From the NCBI GenBank assembly GCA_025084515.1, contig JAJAGP010000098.1:207432-271431 (forward strand): a stretch of DNA of 64,000 nucleotides. Reading direction: 5' to 3'. This document shows, in pieces, positions 34,255 through 45,341 of this stretch. The position numbers and the translations under genes were made by a program. The notes under the pieces are model-generated. The model worked only from the letters and a program-made list of their open reading frames with translations. It was not told where the DNA came from and did not search any database. Origin of the DNA: Ancistrus triradiatus. Lineage: Eukaryota > Chordata > Actinopteri > Siluriformes > Loricariidae. Positions within the stretch are counted from its first letter, which is position 1; each line of letters begins with the position of its first letter.

Positions 34255-34452
34255 CATCTAAGCTGCTCGAGGAGGTTGGGGTCCTTTTAGAGTCTTGGTC
34301 CTCCCAAGGTTTCTTCCTTTTATAACGTTTAGGGAGTTTTTCCTTGCCACTGCCACCCTAGGCTTGCTCCATTAGGTCTGTGGGCCTAGATAATTGTAAA
34401 GCTGCTTTGAGACGGTGCTCTGTTGTAAAACGCTCCACATAAATAAATCATA
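34255..34452. mobile_element. Dispersed fish repeat, 3' end
   Basis: CCAAGGTTTCTTCCTTTTATAA, AGGGAGTTTTTCCTTGCCACTG, ATTGTAAAGCTGCTTTGAGAC and CACATAAATAAAT are typical of a common teleost interspersed repeat. The class is not assigned. Confidence 0.7.
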
Positions 34453-34459
34453 AGAACCA

Positions 34460-36230
34460 TAAGTTTTGAGACTTAGTGCATTATCTGGAAAGCCGTCCGC
34501 TAAAAGCGTCCAAGCAAACCATTCTTTCACTCCACTTGTTCAACATTCAGCAACTGATCAAACTCCACAGGATTTCTACTGATGTGCTGCTGGGAGACAT
34601 TCTTTATTAAAAGTTTAATTTGAGATGCCGAGCCAATACTCACAATAATAGTTAATGAATCACACACATGTATAGACAAATACACAAGTGCATGCCAACC
34701 AAATTTCCCTGCAGAGTCACGGCTTGACTGGGCGAGCGCGAACAAGTGAGGGCAATTTATAAGTAATTGTTTGGTTCTAATGAACGATTACACAAGAACG
34801 TCTACAATTACATGGCTGGCTAATAATGGCACTTCATTCGGAATTAATTTCATTGTTTGCTGTTGTTTTCTAAAACGTCTTTTATAACACAGGTAACTAG
34901 GCAATTATGTGACTTATACCAAGTCCTGTCACGACGTAACATTATGTTATTCTGGGCTGCGCTTCGTCCGAAGGAAAAAATGTTTTTCAGCTGTATTTCT
35001 ATCCCGATACTGCACACTTTGTTGATGGTCTAAATAGTGAACACGACCACTGGAGGATCTGAAATGAGGGCAAAACTTCCATATCCTTCCAATGATTCTA
35101 AAAAGTACATTGAGTCAGGTGTGTATAGTCCAAATATTTCATATTTCCCCATTGCGTTCAGTGTGCAATGGCCTTCAGACCTTACAAAAACACTCAGAGA
35201 TCTTCAGAAAATTACCCTAACCTTAGCACATAATTTTTCCCCCATTTTTCAGTATTGTAACATTTTCATATTAGATTTAAAGTTTGTTCCTTACAAAAAG
35301 TTGATGTCTTTTCAACTTTTCCAGTTACCAAAGCATGATTTAACAGGGGCAACCAATCATTTGGGTAAGACCTCTTCACTCGCCATAAAATCTTCTAAGT
35401 GGCCACTAAGAGACCGAAAGTCACGCGTTTATAGAGAAACGAGAATCGCAGGGATCAGCGTCAACCCAAACCTTCCAGCTATAAAATAAAAAGTGCAGCA
35501 GGTTTTAGTGCAAACACGAGCTAATACGCAAGTTAATGAAGACCAGAGACCAGATAACGGCTCTGGACTAAGACTGAACCTCTCAAGAGGGGGCTTCTCA
35601 TGTCCCGGCTGCATAAACAACGCGCTTCTCGAAATCAAGCAACACTCCCGATCGTTCACGTGTGAAATTCCACGTGAGGATTTGTTAGCATTTAAGGCCA
35701 TTATTCCTATCCGTCTCTCAGACGTGACTTTGAAATGAACCCATGACCACTCGCTACAATCTCTGTTCGTTCAACTTAGAGTGCACTTTTATTAGGTAAG
35801 TCATGCTGCGTTACTCTGTAAAATACCATTTAGACCCAGAGTTTGGGGCCTGGGTGGATTAGCAGACCAGCAATGCTGACAAAAATGACGATTGGATGTG
35901 ATTTAGAAGAAAGAATGATCCCATTTTGACTCCACTTATCTGGGTCAGGGTTGTGAGGGGGTCTGCAGGGCCTCGTAACCGCATCACTTAACCATCACCT
36001 TACAGGTCCAGCCCTGGGTTTGGACCTAGGTCCTAATAAACTGCTTTTTCAGTGGCGCTGCTCTTTCCTCCGAGTCACAGGAGCTGAAAACACAATGAAT
36101 GCAAAGCAGCTTAGGCTATTACAGTCACTTTTGTAGTCGAAGGTGTGTGTTCTTGTTCACCCTTGTGTGGTGCTTCAAGTAGCTCTGGAGCACCACAAAA
36201 GCAGTAACCAGTAAAACCATTACACCATAC
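34460..36230. other. Unique DNA; candidate enhancer at 34740-34960
   Basis: 34740-34960 has several homeodomain-type cores (GGCTAATAATGGC, GGAATTAATTTCATTG) and no repeat content. 35037-35489 holds a 150-codon open frame with no recognisable protein. The remainder shows nothing. Confidence 0.3.
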
Positions 36231-36231
36231 A

Positions 36232-36795
36232 ACCTTTGCTTTCAGTATCTGCTGTGACCCCCCTGTGCAGCAATAACTGCAGCTAAACGTTTCCTGTAGC
36301 TGTTGATCAGTCCTGCACACCGGCTTGGAGGAATTTTAGCCCATTCCTCCGTACAGAACAGCTTCAGCTCTGGGATGTTGGTGGGTTTCCTCACATTAGC
36401 TGCTTGCTTCAGGTCCTTCCACAACATTTCCCATTGGATTAAGGTCAGGACTTTGACTTGGCCATTCCAAAACATGAACTTTATTCTTATGTAACCATTC
36501 TTTGGTAGAACGGCTTGTGTGCTTAGGGTCGTTGTCCTGCTGCATGACCCACCTTCTCTTGAGATTCAGTTCATGGACAGATGTCCTGACATTTTCCTTT
36601 AGAATTCTCTGATATGATTCAGAATTCATTGTTCCATCAATGATGGCAAGCCATCCTGGCCCAGATGCAGCAAAACAGGCCCAAACCATGATACTACCAC
36701 CACCATGTTTCACAGATGGGATAAGGTTCTTATGCTGGAATGCAGTGTTTTCCTTTCTTCAAACAAAAAGTTATTTTTTGGTGTCATCCATCCAA
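36232..36795 (-). mobile_element. Tc1-like transposase C-terminal half, copy F
   Basis: The reverse strand reads through 36396-36713 as MKHGGGSIMVWACFAASGPG, then WVMQQDNDPKHTSRSTKEW with the second catalytic aspartate, then SPDLNPMGNVVEG. The family's third catalytic residue, the E of SPDLNPIENLW, is G here, and a frameshift follows. The C-terminus continues in another frame at 36242-36400. The 5' half is cut off at an (AT)n run (36795-36811). Confidence 0.9.
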
Positions 36796-36811
36796 TATAT
36801 ATATATATATG

Positions 36812-38340
36812 ATCGCACTCTAGTTATTCTTCTTTCAGGTTTTATGGTGATTGACATACCATATTAGTTCATTAACGCCACCGATTGGACTAGCTTGCAT
36901 CGTTGGAAGATCGCACCATTGAGTGTTTTATTTAGGGTGAACATGTTCGAGGTTGGGATTTTTGTTTGAATTTGGGAGCAAAATAAATTCAAACAAACCA
37001 TACGATGTCCGAATTGTTCGAGTGAAGAGGTGTTCAGATTGAGAAGTTGATTGAAACATGATTGGTTGATTTCTGTTTTAACAGAACCCAACATTATGAA
37101 GAAAGATGACATTAAGCTTAAGATAACTCTTGATGAGCACTGTCTTTTGACCGATTTAGAACATCATAATTTCAAATGACTTTTTTTGACTTTTTTCAGA
37201 CGTTTTTGACTCACAGCAGGCACTTGACTTGAGTCGCTTGAATATTAGCACAGTACCTTTGGGACTTGCTTGAGACTTGAAGGTTAAGACTTGAGACTTC
37301 AGTACAGTCCATGTAGCGTGCTTCATGTTATGGGGCTTAAAGTTCAGAACTCCTTTAAAGTAGTGGCATTAGGTATTTCAGTGACACCCATTTGCTGCAA
37401 GGTGCACACAATGACGCGCTGAGCCGTGCAAACTCTGTTCTGTTTATTACTTTATTTCATAATGCGTGCAAGCTCCTTCCTTTTAGTAATCCTGGGCTAT
37501 GAATGAACATTTCATTCACCCAGCCATTCACTAAACAAAGGCCGCATTATCAGAGATGAAATCCATTAAAATGAAATGACAGTCATCCAGAAAAACATTT
37601 CCTTGTATCATTATAAACGTCACCACAGAGGGTTAAGTGCTGGGTGTAATTAACGTCAGAGAGAAAACTGGTTCGATCAAGCTGCAAGACCTGCAAACAC
37701 ACCCAGAGGTTTTCATCCTAGCTAACAAACCATTCGTACGGGTACCCAGCAGTAAACATCAAGACACCTTATCCCTCTATCAGGTTCCTCTGTTTGAAGT
37801 TTATCTGAGTTGGCACCAAGGTTAATGCCCCGCCAGCAAAGATCGTGCCCTGGCAGGCCATCCATGACACCACCATGAAACGCACATTACCGACCCAAAG
37901 TAGACTGAAAGGGCTTTTTTTCTGAGAGTTCGTCCTGCAGGCGTTTTCCTCCGCTGGGAATTTACGATGAAGGAAAGCGCCATAGGTTAGGAACGTAATG
38001 ACGTGCCCAAGTCTTGTCAACAGCCCACACACTGCACGTCTGAAAAGGGCAACGTTTTACTGAGTAATTCATCGACAAGGCCTGAGATTGACTAGAGAAC
38101 AAACAACTAATGTTACCCAAATGCTAATGCCTTCGTGGAATGACTCATTTCCGATGCAGTCCTTACGTAGCGCGCAGACTGTCGGAACAAAAAAGCGCTT
38201 CAACCCAAGCTTGCGAAAAAAGTTCGAAAATGTACACTTCTAAAGAAATACTTGGCAAAGCGTTTGTTGGTGCTGTGTGTCAAAACATGCATTAAAATAC
38301 CATGGTGTGTTCAAGCAGGACATTGGTGTATATTATTAAA
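36812..38340. other. Unique DNA; candidate conserved patch at 37430-37620
   Basis: 37430-37620 contains compact AT-core motifs (CATTTCATTCACCCAGCC, ATTAAAATGAAATGACAG) and no repeat. It is a possible regulatory element. Elsewhere only unique-looking sequence. Confidence 0.3.
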
Positions 38341-38346
38341 CCTTTA

Positions 38347-38505
38347 TTAAAGGACTGTGGTGGCACAGCTGCTAAGGCACTGGACTACTGACCTAAGGGT
38401 CCTGGGTTCAAATCCCACATCTCCCAGACATTGTAAGGCTGTGCTAATTGTAAGTTGCTTTGCATAAGGGCATCTGCCAAATGAGTAGATATAAATGTGA
38501 ACCAT
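38347..38505 (+). mobile_element. tRNA-derived SINE
   Basis: A GTGGTGGCACAGCTGCTAAGG (box A side) and GGGTTCAAATCCCA (box B) lead to the tail TAAGTTGCTTTGCATAAGGGCATCTGCC. The body is shortened. Confidence 0.75.
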
Positions 38506-38599
38506 TTGTCATGTGTTCATAATGTTAGCAGAAAAATGACCCCTAATGGTGTCTCAAAGAGCAACGCTGAGGACCACTTTGACCAAGGACCCTAAAATG

Positions 38600-38750
38600 C
38601 TTACAACAATCTTACAATCCAAGCAATTCTGGATTAAGTGCCTTGCTCAAGGACCCAAAGGTAGCAGCTTAGCGGAGGTGGGATTTGAACCCTGTACCTT
38701 CTGGCATATCGTCTATTACCTTAACCACTAAGCCACCACATCCCAGAGTG
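38600..38750 (-). mobile_element. tRNA-derived SINE
   Basis: The reverse strand reads GTGGTGGCTTAGTGGTTAAGG, then GGTTCAAATCCCACC, CTTTGGGTCCTTGAGCAAGG and TTGGATTGTAAGATTG. Head and body are well kept; the extreme tail is missing. Confidence 0.8.
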
Positions 38751-38767
38751 GCTTACTTTTGGCTACA

Positions 38768-39322
38768 CAGTAGTGTGTAAAAGTCTTAGGCCACCATTAG
38801 ATTTGTTGTTTTAGCAATGCTATAATGATCAAATATAGCTTATTGTCTACGATTGGACCCCAAAAAACTAAAAGAAACTTGGATTTGTCACTCCATAATC
38901 CTCTTTTCCATTGATCTATACCACTCTTTGTGAGTTTTAGCATAGCTTAGCCTTTCACTCTGTGCCCCTTCTGAAAAAGTGGTTTCTTGGCTGCTACTCT
39001 TCCAAAAAAGACCATTCCTGATCAAAGACTATAGAAGGGTCAACTTGGCATCCTCATGAAGCTGCCAGATGCTGCTATTGCTCAAGTGTAAGTGGAGGAA
39101 ACACTAAATCATGCCATTAGAGCCTAAAAAAGCTGATTTTTATTATTTTATTTTAGTACTGTGAACACATTTCCTGCATTTTTTGGTTGTATTCTAATAA
39201 AGAGACTGAGAAATAATTATATATGGTTATTATACCATTATACCGGTATAATGGTAATTATACCATTGCTAAAACAATGATGTATCTAATCTAATGGTGG
39301 CCTAAGACTTTTGCACAGTACT
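38768..39322. mobile_element. Foldback element, most complete copy
   Basis: Inverted ends (GTGTAAAAGTCTTAGGCCACCATTAG left; CTAATGGTGGCCTAAGACTTTTGCACAGTACT right) continue as a diverged inverted repeat of about 70 bp. The interior is a degraded transposase in reverse orientation; 38878-38915 corresponds to the WSDES block. Confidence 0.8.
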
Positions 39323-39511
39323 CTATATTTTATTATTATATACTATTCTCCCTGTTTTAACCCACCTATATCCTGTTTGGGGGTCTGGAGCCTTAATCCT
39401 GGACTCACAGGACATAGAGAAACATCAAATCAAAACAGGGAACCAGACCACAGTGGGCATCCAAGCACCCTCTTATTACATGACATTATAATTTAAAGGG
39501 CATTATAATTT

Positions 39512-39675
39512 AATGGCGGACGTGGTGGACTAGTGGTTAAGGTACTGTATTTGAAATCCCACCTCTACCACTGTCGGGTCCTTGAGCAAGACCCTTAACC
39601 CACAATTGCTTGGATTGTAAGATTGTACCAGTTCTTCTGGATAAGAGTCTGCTAAATGACGTAAATGTAAATATG
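39512..39675 (+). mobile_element. tRNA-derived SINE
   Basis: GTGGACTAGTGGTTAAGGTACTG (head), GTCGGGTCCTTGAGCAAGACCC (body), TTGGATTGTAAGATTGTACCAG, and tail TCTGGATAAGAGTCTGCTAAATGAC followed by GTAAATGTAAAT. Box B is damaged. Confidence 0.85.
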
Positions 39676-40450
39676 AAGTTATGATTTTGCCTTAACATTT
39701 AATATCATGTTAGAAATTATTTTGGATATAGTAATGTTGATAGAATTGTTATAAATAGGATCACTTTATTTTTCCTCCTTTTTCTTGTCTTTGTTTATTT
39801 CTTAATATAGATCCATAATATAGATCCATAGATCCTCCTTTGGGCACCGGTCAGGCCCATGCTCCAAACGACCCTGATTTGTATTAAGCAGGTATGAAAT
39901 GAATTAGTGAATGAATATTTAAGTGTATTGTGTAATATTTGTGCGTTATAGTTTTGTGATTTGCTTCTTAACCCTCTTAGTAACTACTCATAACAGACAG
40001 GTTTTGGCTTAAAGCGATAAAACATGAATCCCCACGTCTGTCTCGCCCTCAGACACAGCCAATCGTACCTGTGTGACCAGAAGGCACCTCTGTGACTCAA
40101 ACCCAGATCACTACAGTGATGATCCAGCCAGTTTCCACTTCTCCACAATGAGAAAATATCTTATATGATATAATGTATGCAGATATAACTTTCGGACACA
40201 ATAATTAACGTCTATATTGACTGATTTGTTAAATTATTATTATTATAACTTCAGTTGCTGATGACTTTTATGCTACCATGTTGTGTTTCACAGAGATAAG
40301 TATGAGTTCTCCTCCCATAGCTTGTAAGATTAGATAAGATAGCACGTTATGAATCCTTCATGGGAAATTAGTGTGGTCTAACAGTAAACACACAACCAAG
40401 ACAACACAATAAGGAGTAAGTAATAGCATAATATAATATTTATATTATAA
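39676..40450. other. No feature recognised
   Basis: AT-rich unique-looking DNA. Confidence 0.5.
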
Positions 40451-40454
40451 TATA

Positions 40455-40715
40455 ATCACTCACTTACTTCCCATACCTGTCTAATCTAGTTCAGGGTCAT
40501 TGGGGCACCAGGGAGAGAGAGCAGGGCAGGAACAAACCCTAGACAGGGCTTCAACCAACACACAGTGACACTTTAGAGATGCCAGTTGACCTAACGCATG
40601 TCTCTGGAATGTGGGAGGAAAGTGGAGAACCTGGGAAAAAAACTCACGGACATGCAGGGAGAACATGCAAAGTCCACACAGGAGGCGGCTAGGTCAGGAC
40701 ACGAACCAGCCAGAA
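40455..40715. mobile_element. Dispersed SINE-like repeat, best copy
   Basis: ACTCACTTACTTCCCATACCTG, TAGACAGGGCTTCAACCAAC, TGTGGGAGGAAAGTGGAGAAC, GGGAGAACATGCAAAGTCCACAC and GACACGAACC follow in order, the arrangement of a widespread fish repeat. Related fragments: 20220, 23560, 27500, 44990, 46640, 57440 and 60785. Confidence 0.75.
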
Positions 40716-41129
40716 ACCTCTGGAGCTTTCTTTGAGGTGACAGTGTTAGATATATCTGTACAATAAGTCAAAACACTGCATCTATTTTGTTACATTGACC
40801 AGATAATTTTCTGCAAATAATTTATGTGAGTGACAATATTTTATTCACAACTGGTCAGTCATTTATGGAATAAAACAAAAATGTTCCTCCATACTCAAGA
40901 GTTACACAGGAGGCATTTTTGTTTGCCCTCACGTTTAATATTGGTCACTAATGGCAATACGAATTGAGATAGGACACGTAATGCACTCTGCATTTAGTAT
41001 CAAATGCACTTTTTGTCCGGTGTTAATCTCTTTAATGAGTAAAACCACTTTATTTTGTCTCTCCGGGTCTTTCTGAGTCGTTTCGTATGAATTCCTATGA
41101 AGCCGCGGCTCTTGTGTGCGTTATTGTTG
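40716..41129. other. No feature recognised
   Basis: AT-rich unique DNA upstream of the fzd10 region. Confidence 0.5.
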
Positions 41130-41833
41130 CGAGAAATAAAAGTGGACCCCCCAAACCACCTTGGTTCCGTCAACAATAAAATGTGAGGCGAATCCGAGGG
41201 CATAAAACACTCTCCTCCTTTTTTCTTCTCCCTTTCTCACACAATTGACCAAACCGTGAAAATCGGCGGTTGTAAAGAAAAGGAGACGCATCTCCCCTGA
41301 ATGACGAGCCGCTGGGAGTCCGGCTCTGAAGCGAATCTCCGATTCGCGCCAAAATAAAAGCGAGAGAGAAAAGTTTGGAGACGTTTTGTCACCGGTTTTC
41401 TCGCCCGAGGGAACAACAAACAGGACAACAAATGGCGAATGAGCATCGCGCTCTGATCTCTGGTGTTAAAGAAGTGTTGGGTAGACTTTCTCCTGCAGGC
41501 TCCTGGTGTTCCGTCGGGGTTTTGGGGGGTGTGGGGGGGAGATCTAATCGCCGTGTCACTTCAGGCTTTCTTATGCAAAGCGTCTGTGTTTGAAGGCGGA
41601 TCTTCCAGCAGGTTTGCTCGCTCACACACTCCGGCTCTCACAGCACTGAGCGCCTCAGACCTGCACGAACTGCACGAGAAGCTCTCGGATGTTACCGCGT
41701 TTTACTTTCGTTTAGTTTCTTCAGCTGCGTTTTTTGGGCAGGAGCTTCACTTAGGACGATTTCTGGCGCTTCCACTCTGTGAAGGATCTGACATTTTTGT
41801 GGTCTTGCCACCGAAAGTAATACAGAAAGAAGG
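41130..41833 (+). promoter_or_regulatory. Candidate fzd10 promoter and upstream region
   Basis: This stretch is GC- and CpG-richer than its surroundings, carries no recognisable repeat, and directly precedes the receptor gene. It contains GC-rich blocks such as 41320-41350 and 41500-41545. No convincing TATA box with a start site can be assigned; an ATAAAA-type stretch lies near 41353. Long open frames on both strands reflect base composition, not genes. The promoter call rests on position and composition only. Confidence 0.4.
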
Positions 41834-42143
41834 ATGAAGAGAGTCTCCCCAGCGCTTCGTTGCTTCACAGAACTGACTGAGACCTGACGAAGCAGCACGT
41901 CTGTGGATTAAGTTTTGATTTTTACCACAACTCTTAACAGACCTTGGTGGGATGGACTGATATTTCTCATTTTAAGTTCTGAGATGTTCCTCACGGGGAA
42001 ACGAATTGGGTCGAGGAATTGCTGAACACTGCGTGCACTGACTGCCTCAAATTAACAAATCAGCGCACTTGACAAACCCGTGCTGCAGCCAAATCGAGCC
42101 ATATATGCCTCTTTAAGTCAGCGCTTCATGAGATAACCTTAAA
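41834..42143 (+). promoter_or_regulatory. Probable fzd10 5' leader with short upstream ORFs
   Basis: Several upstream ATGs are each closed by a stop before the main ATG: 41834-41887 (18 codons with stop), 41952-41960 (ATG GAC TGA), 41984-42025 (14 codons with stop), 42105-42116 (ATG CCT CTT TAA) and 42128-42136 (ATG AGA TAA). The last one ends seven bases before the fzd10 start. If these bases are transcribed, they would be expected to lower translation of the receptor. The transcription start cannot be located from sequence, so it is uncertain how many are in the mRNA. Confidence 0.45.
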
Positions 42144-43901
42144 ATGCCTCGCTCTGATTTTGGACTGAGCTCCCTCAGGCTCCTTCTGCTTTTCGGGGCA
42201 CTCGGCTTAAGTTCAGCCATCAGTTCCATAGACCCGGACCGGCCCGGAGAAGGCAGGTGTCAGGAAATTGCCATCCCTCTGTGCAAGGACATCGGGTACA
42301 ACCTGACGGTGATGCCCAATTTAATGGGACACGAGGACCAAAGTGAGGCCGCGATAAAGCTTCACGAGTTTGCCCCGCTCATTGAATTCGGCTGTCACAG
42401 CCACCTGAAGTTCTTCCTGTGCTCGCTGTACGCGCCCATGTGCACGGAGCAGGTGTCGACGCCGATCCCAGCCTGCCGGGTGATGTGTGAGCAGGCGAGG
42501 CAAAAGTGCTCGCCCATCATGGAGCAGTTTCACTTCCACTGGCCCGACTCGCTGGATTGCTCCAAGTTGCCCAATAAAAATGACCCCAACTTCCTGTGCA
42601 TGGAAGCCCCCAACAACGGCAACGACGACACCTCTAAAGGGTCTCACACGCAGCCTCCAGACTCGCACCTTCCTCGGCACGGGAACAACCAGGACCTGTC
42701 CATCAAGGAGAGGCCGGGCAAGGATACGTGTGGGAACCCGGGCAAGTTCCATTACGTGCAGAAGAGCGAGTCCTGCGCCCCAAAGTGTTACCCCAAAGTG
42801 GATGTGTACTGGAGCCAGGCGGACAAGCGCTTCTCACTGGTTTGGATGGCTGTCTGGTCCATCCTTTGCTTCATCTCCAGTGCTTTCACGGTTCTGACCT
42901 TCCTGATTGACCCACAGCGGTTTAAATATCCTGAGCGCCCCATTATCTTCCTCTCCATGTCCTACTGCGTTTACTCTGTGGGCTACCTCATACGGTTGTT
43001 TGTCGGAGCCGAAAACGTGGCCTGCGACCGCGACAGCGGTGTCCAGTACATCATCCAGGAGGGCCTGGAGAGCACCGGGTGCACCATAGTCTTTCTCATC
43101 CTCTACTACTTTGGCATGGCTAGCTCCCTCTGGTGGGTGATTCTGACTCTAACCTGGTTTCTGGCAGCAGGAAAGAAATGGGGTCATGAGGCCATTGAGG
43201 CCAACAGCAGCTACTTTCACTTGGCTGCCTGGGCCATCCCGGCCATAAAGACTATTATGATCCTGGTCATGAGGAAGGTGGCAGGCGACGAGCTCACCGG
43301 GGTGTGCTACGTGGGCAGCATGGACGTCAAGGCCCTGACTGGCTTTGTCCTAATTCCCCTGTCCTGCTACCTCATAATAGGTACGTCCTTCCTGCTGTCT
43401 GGCTTCGTGGCGCTCTTCCACATCCGCAAGGTTATGAAAACCGAGGGCGAAAACACCGACAAGCTGGAGAAGCTCATGGTGCGGATCGGGGTGTTCTCGG
43501 TCCTCTACACCGTGCCCGCCACCTGCGTCATCGCTTGCTACTTCTACGAACGACTCAACATGGACTACTGGAAGGTCCTGGCTGGACAGCAGCGCTGCGT
43601 GGAGGGTGGCGGGGGCAACGGAGAGGAGTGCACCATGAAAAGCTCCATCCCGGCCGTGGAAATCTTCATGGTCAAGGTCTTCATGCTACTGGTGGTGGGC
43701 ATCACCAGCGGCATGTGGATCTGGACTTCCAAGACTCTGCAGTCGTGGCAGAACGTCTTCAGCCGCAAGCTGAGGAAGAGGGCGAGGAGGAAGGCCGCCT
43801 GCGTGTTTACAGGCACCGGACCTTATCTGAAGCCGCATCCCGCCTTGAAAGGACATAAAACAAAGTACGAACCGCCAGGAACTCCTGCCACGTGCGTATG
43901 A
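42144..43901 (+). CDS. fzd10: Frizzled-10, seven-transmembrane Wnt receptor (intronless)
   Basis: Uninterrupted 585-residue frame. A signal peptide (hydrophobic core about residues 10-25) precedes an extracellular cysteine-rich Wnt-binding domain (about 35-155) with the ten expected cysteines (39, 47, 84, 93, 100, 111, 115, 122, 139, 152) and an N-glycosylation site at N53. A variable linker (156-195) follows, then seven membrane segments at roughly 232-254, 264-286, 310-338, 357-377, 397-424, 444-466 and 504-526. The cytosolic tail has the Dishevelled-binding KTxxxW motif (K530-W535) and ends in TCV, a PDZ ligand. The 'YERLNMDYWK' stretch and the TCV end match FZD10 rather than FZD9, FZD5/8 or FZD1/2/7; human FZD10 is 581 residues, about the same length. 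The ATG has A at -3 and opens directly into the signal peptide. Lack of introns is normal for this branch. It acts at the plasma membrane, passing Wnt signals to Dishevelled. Its GC-rich codons contrast with the AT-rich surroundings. Assignment is near certain. Confidence 0.97.
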   Translation: MPRSDFGLSSLRLLLLFGALGLSSAISSIDPDRPGEGRCQEIAIPLCKDIGYNLTVMPNLMGHEDQSEAAIKLHEFAPLIEFGCHSHLKFFLCSLYAPMCTEQVSTPIPACRVMCEQARQKCSPIMEQFHFHWPDSLDCSKLPNKNDPNFLCMEAPNNGNDDTSKGSHTQPPDSHLPRHGNNQDLSIKERPGKDTCGNPGKFHYVQKSESCAPKCYPKVDVYWSQADKRFSLVWMAVWSILCFISSAFTVLTFLIDPQRFKYPERPIIFLSMSYCVYSVGYLIRLFVGAENVACDRDSGVQYIIQEGLESTGCTIVFLILYYFGMASSLWWVILTLTWFLAAGKKWGHEAIEANSSYFHLAAWAIPAIKTIMILVMRKVAGDELTGVCYVGSMDVKALTGFVLIPLSCYLIIGTSFLLSGFVALFHIRKVMKTEGENTDKLEKLMVRIGVFSVLYTVPATCVIACYFYERLNMDYWKVLAGQQRCVEGGGGNGEECTMKSSIPAVEIFMVKVFMLLVVGITSGMWIWTSKTLQSWQNVFSRKLRKRARRKAACVFTGTGPYLKPHPALKGHKTKYEPPGTPATCV

Positions 43902-44735
43902 GGTCAGAGGCACAAGGACGGCGTGGCGGCACGGATGGATCCTGTTTATTTTCCGGCCCGGCTCGAGTCGGATGATGGTGCCACCACAAAATACAGGACA
44001 CAAACTAGACGTTTACTTTATGCAAAACCTCAGTTGTTCAGAGGGGACTGAAATTTCTGTTTTGAGCTTCTCGTAATGATCTCTGTGAAAATAACCACGG
44101 CTAAGCCACCTTTTAGCTGCTCTTTCTGGTACTGCTTATCCACTTGTGGAACTTTGCAAAGTTTGTAAAGGGTTCGTTTTGCTTTTGTGTTTTTCCAAGA
44201 GAGAGAGAGAGAGAGAAAAGGGATCGAGTCGTCTTTGTGGTTATGTAACTGGGAATGGCTGTATCATGTGCAATAGATGTTTCCCTCAGAGACGGCGAGC
44301 AAAAGACTCTTAATACTGTAGGGGCCGATGAAAGACCCCAAAAGGACCCTGCATACAATGTGTGTGAATGAGCCAGCGGGAGGGTGGGCTCCTCGACTCT
44401 GGGTTCCTGTGGCTTTTCTATGGAAATGAAGGCTGTGTCATATATACACTGCTACATTGACATTGAAGAGCAGCTGTTGGCTGCGGCCCGGGCGCAGAAT
44501 GAAGCAGCCATTGTGAAGCCCCTTTATGGCGTAAAGCAAATCTACAAGCACTAAAGGTTGTCGAAAAAGACAGAGGCCTTTTGATAGGGCGTTTTGTACA
44601 GCGGCTTCTTAGCCCCTCGGTTTGTTTTGTTACGCTCAGCTCTTTTTTTCTTTTGTAGCACAGAGATACCGGTGTGTATATTTCTAAAAAAAGTTACTAT
44701 TTTGTAAGAATAAATAAAGAACTTCTAGTTTAAGA
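43902..44735 (+). other. fzd10: fzd10 3' untranslated region with polyadenylation signals
   Basis: After the TGA at 43899-43901, about 800 bases without repeats of the dispersed families lead to two overlapping AATAAA hexamers (44709-44714 and 44713-44718), the natural end of the transcript. A short (GA)n run (44199-44216) lies inside. The sequence then returns to AT-rich repeat-bearing DNA. The exact cleavage site, probably 10-30 bases past the signals, is inferred. Confidence 0.65.
44709..44718 (+). terminator. Overlapping AATAAA polyadenylation signals
   Basis: Two canonical hexamers share two bases, about 810 bases after the fzd10 stop codon. A T-rich stretch follows. This is the best candidate 3' end for fzd10. 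Confidence 0.6.
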
Positions 44736-44989
44736 TGTTTACGTTATGCAGTCTCTATCACAATTTCATTTCCTCTAAACGCTACCAGAGAAAGTGTGGA
44801 TGAGGGATTTCCCCTACTTCAGTTCCGCTTGTTTAATTCGTTAGAAATAAATCAGACGTGGCTGCTAATTGGCTGGAACGAAATCCCGCATCCACACCGG
44901 ATCTTCATAACATAATATATATAAAACATCCAGTTTAGCTTGGAGCCGTATCAGTACAGAAACTAATTTGGATTCAGAATAGGGGATAA

Positions 44990-45190
44990 ATAGGGTAGCA
45001 CGGTCTCTCATTGCTCCAGAGATCCCGGTTCGACCTTGGACTCCGCCTGTGTGGATTTGCAAGTCCTCCCAATGTTCGTGTGGGTTTACTACAGGTTCTC
45101 CGGTTCCTCCCACATCCCAAAGACATGACCTAGATATCTTGGTGGTTTTAAATTGGCCCAGTGTCAATGTGTAGTGTCAATGAGTAGTAT
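44990..45190. mobile_element. Dispersed SINE-like repeat (40455 family), inverted
   Basis: GATCCCGGTTCGACCTTGGAC, GTGTGGATTTGCAAGTCCTCC and CGGTTCCTCCCACATCCC are the reverse complement of the family. Confidence 0.7.
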
Positions 45191-45341
45191 CAATGTAACC
45201 TTGCTCCTATCATGAACAGTCATTGGTTTTACTGCTGATGAGACATAAACATAATAAACAAACAAACAAAGAGAGGATAAACGAGTCGGATAAACGGATT
45301 TTATCATAGCTGCCATGCAAGTCTAATCACTTACAGCTGAT

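Noticed and set aside
35037..35489. 150-codon plus-strand open frame
   Set aside because: No recognisable domain, no splice context and low-information composition.
42321..43858. Open frames of 136-184 codons in other frames and on the opposite strand of fzd10
   Set aside because: They overlap the receptor frame fully, arise from its GC-rich codons and show no known domain.
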